A stretch of 10,652 bases of DNA from Candidatus Sumerlaeota bacterium (GTDB taxonomy: Bacteria; Sumerlaeota; Sumerlaeia; MVZB01; JAJFLK01). The notes below the pieces were generated by a model. It saw nothing but the letters and a program-made list of their open reading frames with translations. It was not told where the DNA came from and ran no database searches. The DNA is taken from NCBI GenBank assembly GCA_021772735.1, contig JAJFLK010000133.1, positions 1 to 10,652 of the forward strand, given 5' to 3'. Below are positions 4,751 through 10,652 of the stretch, in pieces (positions within the stretch are counted from its first letter, which is position 1; each line of letters starts with the position of its first letter). The translations under genes and the position numbers were made by a program.

Positions 4751-6352
4751 TCAGCGGCCCGCGGCGCCATCGATCTGGCCGCGATTATCGCTCTGGGAAG
4801 GAGAGTTGGCCGGGATCGACGCGACCCGGTCCGAGACCAATTCGCCGGCTCCGGGTTCGACGAGCTCGGCAAGAGAGCGCGAAGTGGGTTCGACCAACTT
4901 CAGGAAAGGCCTTGGGTAAAGCCCGATCCACAAGGCGAAGAAAATCAGCGCGGCCAGGCCGGAAATCTCCCGCGCGTTCAGATCAGTGAGGGCCTTGTTT
5001 TCCTCGCGATCCAGTTTGCCGAACAATGCGAGCTGAGTCATACGAAGCAGATAGACGGCCGCCAGGATGACGCCCAGCGTCGCAATGGCCGCCGCCACAG
5101 GCGCCACCTGGAACGTCCCAAGCAGGATGAGGAATTCGCCGACAAAGCCGTTCAGCCCCGGCAGGCCGACCGAAGACAATACGATGATGACCGTCAGCAC
5201 GGCGTAGATTTTCATGTTGTAGGCCAGGCCGCCGAATTCGGACAGCAGCCGGGTGTGGCGCCGCTCGTAGAGAAGCCCGACGCAGTAGAACAATCCCCCG
5301 GTCGAAATTCCGTGGCTCAACATCTGGAGCGCCGCCCCGGAGATCGCCTCTTCGCGAAACGAAAACAGCCCGAGCACGATGAAGCCCATGTGGCTGACCG
5401 ATGAATACGCGACGAGTCGTTTCATATCTTCCTGCACCAGGGCGGTCAGCGCGCCATAGATGATCGCGGTCACGGCCAGAGCGAGGAACAGTGGCGCGTA
5501 TGCCTCGGCGACGGCCGGGAAGAGCGGGATCGCAAAACGGATCAGGCCGTAGACGCCCGTCTTGAGCAGCACTCCGGCCAGCACGATCGAGCCCGCGGTC
5601 GGCGCCTCGGTATGCGCGTCGGGCAGCCAGGTGTGGAATGGAAACAGCGGAATCTTGATCGAGAACGCGATCGCGAACGCGAAGAAGATGATCGTCTGCG
5701 TCTCGATCGGAAGCTGCGAGCTAACCTGAACGAGTCTGATGATCGAAAACGTCGCCCCATCATCGAGCAGCGGCGCGGTCTTGAAGTATAGCGTCAGGAT
5801 GCCGAGCAGCATCAGCAGCGACCCGGCCATCGTGTAGAGAAAAAATTTCATCGTCGCGTAGATGCGATTCGAAGAGCCGAAGATGCCGATCAGCAGATAA
5901 AGCGGGATGAGCATCAGCTCCCAGAAAATGTAGAAAACGAACAAATCCAAGGCGAGGAACGTCCCGATGATCCCGGTCTGAAGCACGAGCAGGCAGGCGT
6001 AGAACTCCCTGGCCCGGTCGGTAATCGCCGTCCACGAAGCTAGAATGGACACGACGATCAACAGATTCGTCAGCAGCACGAGCATGCCCGAAAGCCCATC
6101 GAGCCCGAGCGTGAACCGGATGCCCCAGTCCTCGATCCAGGGCACGCTCATGAACGAGGAATAAGCCGCCGGATCGGCGCGCATGCCGGAGATGAATCCG
6201 AGCGAAAGCAAGAGCGTCACGATTGATCCGACCAGCGCGTAAACACGGGCGAACCCGGCCTGAGTCACGCGCGGCGCAAAGATAACGACCAGCGAGGTCG
6301 CCAGCGGGGCGAGCGTTACGAGCAGCAGGAGGTTTGAGTTGTTCTCTACCAA
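4751..6352 (-). CDS. nuoM: NADH-quinone oxidoreductase subunit M
   Basis: One of the three antiporter-like proton-channel subunits in the membrane arm of respiratory complex I. The 533-residue protein has about 14 membrane segments. Key residues are present: E145 (F-W-E-L-M-L-I-P), K233 (S-I-K-I-P-L-F-P-F-H), K264 (L-L-K-T-G), H321 (S-V-S-H-M-G-F), H347 and E406 (G-F-V-G-E-F). Each lies one position before its E. coli counterpart (E144 excepted, one after), which also supports the start. That start is TTG at 6352, overlapping the nuoL stop by 7 bp; GGTGATC just upstream matches the 16S rRNA tail. The frame runs open to 6535 inside nuoL, but that part is Arg-rich shadow sequence. The next ATG would remove the first membrane helix. 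The C-terminal 40 residues are a hydrophilic tail. Translation is probably coupled to nuoL. Confidence 0.95.
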   Translation of the reverse strand: MVENNSNLLLLVTLAPLATSLVVIFAPRVTQAGFARVYALVGSIVTLLLSLGFISGMRADPAAYSSFMSVPWIEDWGIRFTLGLDGLSGMLVLLTNLLIVVSILASWTAITDRAREFYACLLVLQTGIIGTFLALDLFVFYIFWELMLIPLYLLIGIFGSSNRIYATMKFFLYTMAGSLLMLLGILTLYFKTAPLLDDGATFSIIRLVQVSSQLPIETQTIIFFAFAIAFSIKIPLFPFHTWLPDAHTEAPTAGSIVLAGVLLKTGVYGLIRFAIPLFPAVAEAYAPLFLALAVTAIIYGALTALVQEDMKRLVAYSSVSHMGFIVLGLFSFREEAISGAALQMLSHGISTGGLFYCVGLLYERRHTRLLSEFGGLAYNMKIYAVLTVIIVLSSVGLPGLNGFVGEFLILLGTFQVAPVAAAIATLGVILAAVYLLRMTQLALFGKLDREENKALTDLNAREISGLAALIFFALWIGLYPRPFLKLVEPTSRSLAELVEPGAGELVSDRVASIPANSPSQSDNRGQIDGAAGR

Positions 6353-8538
6353 ATCAGGATCACCAGCAAGAGGATGTTCGCGCCGATCAGCATGATCATG
6401 GCGTAGGCCTGAACCTGGCCCATCTGAAGACTTCGAATGATCGCTGCGCCGCCCCGTGCCGTCCGGGCCACGCCGTGCAGCACGCCGTCGATCAGGTAAC
6501 GATCGAACCATACGGCGACGACGCCGACCATCCATGTGCCGCCCGCGAAGACGGTGTTATACGCGTCATCCCACCACCAGGCGCGCTCGCTGAACTGACG
6601 CAGCGGACTGACCCACGGCGAGTCGCCCAAGCGGCTCGATGCGTCCGGCCAGCGGCCCAGAAACAAGAATGCCGCCGTCGCAATACCGACCAGTGCAAGG
6701 ACGATCGAAAACCCCGCGAGGCCCAGTTCAAGCGCGACCGAATGATGCTCACCAGCCGATCCGTGCTCCTCCGCCGATCCGTTCTCCGCGCCGTGCTCTG
6801 CGGCCGCGGCTGTTGCCAGAGCGGCGACATCGCCCGTTTCTTGATGAGATTCTTGTGGGGCTTCGGCCGCATGTTCTTCGAAAACGTGTTCATCGTGCGC
6901 GGCGGCGTGACCCGAGTCCGCACTCGCGACCTCAACCTCTGCTTCGTGCTCGGTGCGATGCGAGGCGATGACGGCGGCGGCGGGTTCGGTCACGACGCCG
7001 AGGTAACGCTCGAACACGGCCCCCGAATCGCCCATGCCGAACGTCTGCGCGATGCCGTGAGGCACATTCAGGAAGCCAATGAAAAGCGAGCCGATCGCCA
7101 GAACCACCAGAGGGATTTTCATCGTTGCGCCGGGCGGATGCACGTGCGAGCGAACGTCGCTCGGCAGCCGCGACTCGCCGTGGAAACACAGGAAGAACGC
7201 GCGGAAACTATAGATGGCCGTCATGAACGCCGTAATGACCCCGATGATATAAAGAATATTGACGTTCAAATCGAACGCGCCGATGCGCAAGACGGGCGCA
7301 TCAACGAACGTCTTAAACAGGATTTCATCTTTCGAGAAGAAACCGGCAGTAAGCGGGAATCCGGCGATCGCAAGGCAGGCGATGCCGAAGGTCAGCCATG
7401 TCGTCTTGATGTGCTTGCGCAGACCGCCCATCTGGAACAGATCCTGAACGCCGCCGATCGAATGGATGACCGCGCCGGCCCCGAGGAAGAGGCAACCCTT
7501 GAAAAAGGCATGCGTCATCACATGAAAGATTCCCATCGAAAACGCGCCGACGCCGCACGCGAGGAACATGTATCCGAGCTGGCTGACGGTCGAATAGGCG
7601 AGCACCTTTTTGATATCACGCTGAGTGAGCGCGATCGTCCCGGCCACGAACGCCGTCAGCGCGCCAATGACGGCCATCGTCGTCATCGTCGCCGGCGCGA
7701 GCGCGAACAGCAGTGAGGTCCGCACGACGAGGTAGATGCCCGCCGTGACCATCGTCGCGGCATGGATCAGCGCGGAGACCGGCGTCGGGCCGGCCATTGC
7801 GTCCGGCAGCCAGATGAACAGAGGGATCTGCGCGGACTTGCCCGTGCATCCCAGAAACATAAGAAGCGTGATGACGGTGATCGCCGCGCCGCCATATTGA
7901 AAAGTCTCGATGGCGGTGGAGCTGATCTCGGAGATTTGCAGCGTGCCCGTGTACTTGTAGATCAGGAACATCGCGAGCAGGAAGCCGAAATCGCCGACCC
8001 GGTTCACGATGAAAGCTTTCTTGCCCGCATCGGCCGCGCCGGGCGCGTCCATGTAGTATCCGATCAGCAGATACGAACACAGACCCACGCCTTCCCAGCC
8101 GACAAACAGCAACGGAAGGCTATCGGCGAGGACGAGGATCAGCATCGCAAATGCGAAGAGCGAGAGGTACGTGAAGAACCGCGCGAAGCCGGGGTCGCCG
8201 TGCATGTAACCGATCGAATACAGAAATACGAGCGAACCGACGAACGTGATGACGAAACACATCACAGCGGTCAGTTGATCGAAATGCAGGCCGACCGAGA
8301 TGGAAAGATCGCCGACGCTGATCCAATCCCAGAGCGGGGGAGGGGTCACGGGAAGCACCAGATCGGCGCTCCCGAGCAGGGCCGAGACAAAAAGGATCAG
8401 GCTGATCACGGCCGAAATGAGCATCGCGCCGAAAGCGATCCAGCCACCGACTTCCCTGGTCCAACGCCCGAACAGGCCGTTGACGACGAAGGCCAGCAGG
8501 GGCATAAGGGGAATGCAGAGGATGAAGATTTCGGACAT
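6346..8538 (-). CDS. nuoL: NADH-quinone oxidoreductase subunit L
   Basis: The distal proton-pumping subunit of complex I, carrying the long lateral helix that braces the membrane arm. It is 730 residues, longer than the usual 610-660. Seen: E149 (G-W-E-G-V-G-L-C-S-Y), K234 (T-G-K-S-A-Q), L-P-D-A-M-A-G-P-T-P-V (244-254), H259 (A-L-I-H-A-A-T-M-V-T-A-G), K347 (H-A-F-F-K) and K403/D404 (F-F-S-K-D-E). The C-terminal part has W-W-W-D-D-A-Y and a last membrane helix (711-729), fitting the lateral helix and its anchor. Extra length comes from a hydrophilic insertion at about 527-601, rich in His, Glu and Ala, between two late membrane helices. ATG 8538 (M-S-E-I-F-I-L) is preferred; AGG lies eight bases before it. 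A TTG at 8556 would add six residues with no ribosome binding site. It lies 47 bp after nuoN and overlaps nuoM. Confidence 0.95.
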   Translation of the reverse strand: MSEIFILCIPLMPLLAFVVNGLFGRWTREVGGWIAFGAMLISAVISLILFVSALLGSADLVLPVTPPPLWDWISVGDLSISVGLHFDQLTAVMCFVITFVGSLVFLYSIGYMHGDPGFARFFTYLSLFAFAMLILVLADSLPLLFVGWEGVGLCSYLLIGYYMDAPGAADAGKKAFIVNRVGDFGFLLAMFLIYKYTGTLQISEISSTAIETFQYGGAAITVITLLMFLGCTGKSAQIPLFIWLPDAMAGPTPVSALIHAATMVTAGIYLVVRTSLLFALAPATMTTMAVIGALTAFVAGTIALTQRDIKKVLAYSTVSQLGYMFLACGVGAFSMGIFHVMTHAFFKGCLFLGAGAVIHSIGGVQDLFQMGGLRKHIKTTWLTFGIACLAIAGFPLTAGFFSKDEILFKTFVDAPVLRIGAFDLNVNILYIIGVITAFMTAIYSFRAFFLCFHGESRLPSDVRSHVHPPGATMKIPLVVLAIGSLFIGFLNVPHGIAQTFGMGDSGAVFERYLGVVTEPAAAVIASHRTEHEAEVEVASADSGHAAAHDEHVFEEHAAEAPQESHQETGDVAALATAAAAEHGAENGSAEEHGSAGEHHSVALELGLAGFSIVLALVGIATAAFLFLGRWPDASSRLGDSPWVSPLRQFSERAWWWDDAYNTVFAGGTWMVGVVAVWFDRYLIDGVLHGVARTARGGAAIIRSLQMGQVQAYAMIMLIGANILLLVILIW

Positions 8539-8585
8539 ATGACGGACCTGACTCAAATGCGGCGCAATGCACCGCGCGATTTACC

Positions 8586-10061
8586 TCAGACGACAAGCGC
8601 CGGCAGGACGGCGAACAGAAAAATACACACCACACCGGCGAGCAACGCCAGCGCGTTCGATCCCTCAAGCGGGATCGGCTCGGCCTCGGCCGGGGGCTCT
8701 TCCATATACATCTTCACCACAACGCGCAGGTAGTAATACGCCGAGGCGACCGACGCAAGCAGGGCGAAAATGGCGAGCGGATAAAGACCGGCATCGACGG
8801 CAACGGCGAAAAGGCGGAACTTGCCGACGAAACCCACGGTGATCGGCACGCCCGTCATCGAAAGCAGCGCGAGCGCCATCGCCGCGGCCAGCACCGGAGA
8901 CCGCCGCGCGAGGCCCGCATAGCGGTCGATGTCGCGCTCGCCCTCGGGCCCCAGAGTCGTGGCGACTCCGAATGCCAGAACCGTCATCACACCGTATGCG
9001 AGCAGGTAATACGTCACCGCGAGCTCGGCTTTGTCCATCAGCTCGGGCGAGGTCATGACGGCGAGCAGCGGGATCATGAAATATCCCGAATGCGAGACGC
9101 CTGAATAGGCCAGCAGGCGTTTGATGTTCGGCTGAACCAGAGCTCCCAGGTTGCCGAAGATGATGCTCAGAACGACGACCCCGTATAACGCGTAATAAAC
9201 GCCCGCCGGGAGGTCGCCCCAGGCGATCATCAGTTCGAAGATCGCGAAGAACGCGGTGACGGCGGCGACCTTGGAGCCGGTCGCGATGAGACCGGCCACA
9301 GGGGTCGGCGCGCCGGCATAGACATCGGGCGCATACATATGGAACGGAGCGAGCGTCAGCTTGAATCCGAAGCCGACGAGCATGAGCGCAAAGCCGCCGG
9401 CGAGGAACAGAGAGTTTCCACCCAATGCGCCCCCGAGCGAACCCGATGCAAGGATCACTCGAATCTCATCGAAGTGCGTTGCGCCGGTCGCGCCGTAAAC
9501 CATCGTCATGCCGAACAGCAGGAACGCCGCCGCATACGAACCGATGGTGAAGTACTTGAACGCCGCCTCAGTCGAACGCAGGTTGCCCTGCTCGATGCCG
9601 GTCAGAATGTAGAGGCAGAACGAGAGCAATTCCAGATTGATGAAAAGCGTAAGCAGCTCATTCGAGGCCGAAAGCACCATCATCGCCAGCGCCGCGAACA
9701 TGATCAAAACGTAGTATTCCCCGCGCGGAATGCGACGCCGGATGAGATACAGCGGCGAGACGAGCGTCAGGAAAAGCGTCAGGCTCAAGATGACGATTTG
9801 CGCGATGTAGGTCATCCGATCGAAGCGCAGGCAGCCGTCGAACGCGATCTCGAATTCGGCCCCTCGGTATCCGGTCGTCACATGCACGATGAGCGCGAGC
9901 CCGAGTCCGCCCAGTGTCAGCAGCGGCAGCACGCTTCGGCCCAGCTTCATGCTGAACAGATCGACCAGCAAGACGATCAGCGCGGATACGCCAAGGACGA
10001 TCGCCGGAGCGACGAGCGCCAGATCGTGGGAGTTGATGAGAGTGATCGAATTGGGTTCCAA
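8586..10061 (-). CDS. nuoN: NADH-quinone oxidoreductase subunit N
   Basis: The antiporter-like subunit of complex I that sits closest to NuoK/NuoJ in the membrane arm. The 491-residue length and about 14 membrane helices are typical. Key residues: E144 (N-L-E-L-L-S), K234 (G-F-K-L-T-L-A-P-F-H), the Y-A-P-D-V-Y-A-G-A-P-T-P-V block (243-255), K264 (G-S-K-V-A-A), H324 (G-V-S-H-S-G-Y) and K414 (G-F-V-G-K-F), where the family has Lys and NuoM has Glu. This Lys separates NuoN from its paralogues. The start appears to be TTG at 10061: no ATG or GTG precedes the conserved first helix (L-A-L-V-A-P-A-I-V-L), and the next ATG lies past it. Shine-Dalgarno support is weak. The gene lies between nuoK and nuoL, not after nuoM as in the common nuo operon. 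Confidence 0.95.
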   Translation of the reverse strand: MEPNSITLINSHDLALVAPAIVLGVSALIVLLVDLFSMKLGRSVLPLLTLGGLGLALIVHVTTGYRGAEFEIAFDGCLRFDRMTYIAQIVILSLTLFLTLVSPLYLIRRRIPRGEYYVLIMFAALAMMVLSASNELLTLFINLELLSFCLYILTGIEQGNLRSTEAAFKYFTIGSYAAAFLLFGMTMVYGATGATHFDEIRVILASGSLGGALGGNSLFLAGGFALMLVGFGFKLTLAPFHMYAPDVYAGAPTPVAGLIATGSKVAAVTAFFAIFELMIAWGDLPAGVYYALYGVVVLSIIFGNLGALVQPNIKRLLAYSGVSHSGYFMIPLLAVMTSPELMDKAELAVTYYLLAYGVMTVLAFGVATTLGPEGERDIDRYAGLARRSPVLAAAMALALLSMTGVPITVGFVGKFRLFAVAVDAGLYPLAIFALLASVASAYYYLRVVVKMYMEEPPAEAEPIPLEGSNALALLAGVVCIFLFAVLPALVV

Positions 10062-10130
10062 AAGGGTGTTGCCTGAGGTGTGAGTTTGGCGGCGGCGCCG
10101 GGTTAGCGATGGAGTCTTCTCGGCAGCGCG

Positions 10131-10436
10131 TCAGTCGCGAAGCATCGAAAGCGAATCGGCGTCGATCGTCTCCTTCTCGTTAAAAATTTTGATGAACAGC
10201 GCCAGGCCGATGCCCGCCTCGGCCGCCGCAACGCTGATGATGAAAATGAACACGGCCACGCCCTCGGGCCGCCCCATGGCCTGGGAGAGCGTCAAGAAGG
10301 CAAGCGCACAGGCGTTCAGCATTAGCTCAATGCAAAGAAAAATGCCGATGGCGTTGCGCTTCCACAGAAAGCCGAACGCGCCGATCGCAAAAATGATCGC
10401 CGAGAGAACCAGGTTGCCTTGAAAAAGTAGTTCCAT
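10131..10436 (-). CDS. nuoK: NADH-quinone oxidoreductase subunit K
   Basis: A small complex I membrane subunit that helps pass the conformational or charge signal from the quinone site to the antiporter-like subunits. It has 101 residues, the usual length, and three membrane helices. The two essential buried glutamates are present: E37 (F-L-C-I-E-L-M-L-N-A) and E73 (V-A-A-A-E-A-G-I-G-L-A). ATG 10436 gives the normal N-terminus; no Shine-Dalgarno sequence is visible before it. It lies 69 bp upstream of nuoN and 63 bp behind nuoJ, all on the same strand, so one transcript is likely. Confidence 0.95.
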   Translation of the reverse strand: MELLFQGNLVLSAIIFAIGAFGFLWKRNAIGIFLCIELMLNACALAFLTLSQAMGRPEGVAVFIFIISVAAAEAGIGLALFIKIFNEKETIDADSLSMLRD

Positions 10437-10499
10437 CGTGTTCGTTGCCGAATTTGGTCTCGCGTCTCAGCCTCGCCCATGCCCTCAGCGTCGCCGCCG

Positions 10500-10652
10500 C
10501 TAGACCAGATCCTCCTGTGCGTCCCGGGAGCTCGCCAGGTGCCGCCGCGCGAGAACCATCGCCCCGATAACGGCGACTATCAGCATCACGCCCAGGATCT
10601 GGAAGGCGTAGAAGTATCGGGTCATGATCGCCAGCGCGACATTGCCCGCAGC
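10500..10652 (-). CDS. nuoJ: NADH-quinone oxidoreductase subunit J, 3' end only
   Basis: The last 50 codons and TAG stop of a gene running off the right edge. The peptide contains a membrane helix with the NuoJ end pattern: F-Y-A-F-Q-I-L-G-V-M-L-I-V-A-V-I-G-A (14-31) then M-V-L-A-R-R, followed by a short charged tail ending Q-E-D-L-V. In known NuoJ proteins this last helix has the form F-E-x-x-S-x-L-L-L-V-A-x-I-G-A-x-x-L-A, and the order J then K is near universal. The start, and the conserved part of helix 3 near the quinone-side hinge, are outside the window. Confidence 0.85.
   Translation of the reverse strand, partial: AAGNVALAIMTRYFYAFQILGVMLIVAVIGAMVLARRHLASSRDAQEDLV

Noticed and set aside
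4514..5404. 296-residue plus-strand open frame opposite nuoM
   Set aside because: Antisense shadow; rich in Gln, Arg, Asp and Glu as expected from the complement of membrane-protein codons.
6353..6535. N-terminal extension of nuoM into nuoL
   Set aside because: Arg-rich out-of-frame reading of nuoL; the first membrane helix of NuoM begins just after the TTG at 6352.
6334..8733. Long plus-strand open frames (460 and 323 residues) opposite nuoL and the end of nuoN
   Set aside because: Antisense shadows of clearly conserved complex I genes, with repetitive charged composition and no motif.

Overview
This is a GC-rich bacterial chromosomal window with ordinary, intact housekeeping genes plus a few lineage-specific ones. 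No phage, IS element, CRISPR array, tRNA or rRNA was found. The 14-subunit-type complex I genes (nuo) show an aerobic or otherwise respiring bacterium. The secreted protein with a C-T-P-G-F-W-K-N-H motif, the bacilliredoxin-like protein and the mixed Shine-Dalgarno usage would fit Planctomycetota or a nearby phylum. That assignment is inference from style and not from a marker gene.

Layout. Bases 1-347 hold no clear gene: a possible 28-codon tail of a plus-strand gene, then a purine-rich leader. From 348 to 1337 (+) lies a secreted protein of unknown function (329 aa, signal peptide, eight cysteines). It is followed by a chain of hairpins ending in a good intrinsic terminator (1426-1457). mnmE (1586-3106, +) encodes the tRNA-U34-modifying GTPase. 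Its ATG lies 9 nt after an extended -10 box (TGC-TATAAT), so the mRNA is probably leaderless. A hairpin with A-rich and T-rich flanks (3178-3203) separates it from the convergent minus-strand genes.

Everything from 3250 to the right edge is on the minus strand, read right to left: nuoJ (3' end only), nuoK, nuoN, nuoL, nuoM, then a monothiol bacilliredoxin-like gene (BrxC/YtxJ family), then a stand-alone receiver-domain response regulator and a coiled-coil protein. NuoL, NuoM and NuoN are the three antiporter-like proton-pumping subunits of complex I. NuoJ and NuoK form the neighbouring membrane part that links pumping to the quinone site. All the key membrane Glu, Lys and His residues I looked for are present, so the complex looks functional.

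Most notable points: the gene order J-K-N-L-M in place of the usual J-K-L-M-N; a histidine- and glutamate-rich insertion of about 75 residues in NuoL; a bacillithiol-type redox protein directly behind the complex I genes; a two-gene unit of a receiver domain and an unknown coiled-coil protein; the probable leaderless mnmE. I see no wholly new defence or mobile system here. The best candidates for undescribed biology are the receiver/coiled-coil pair and the secreted C-T-P-G-F-W-K-N-H protein.
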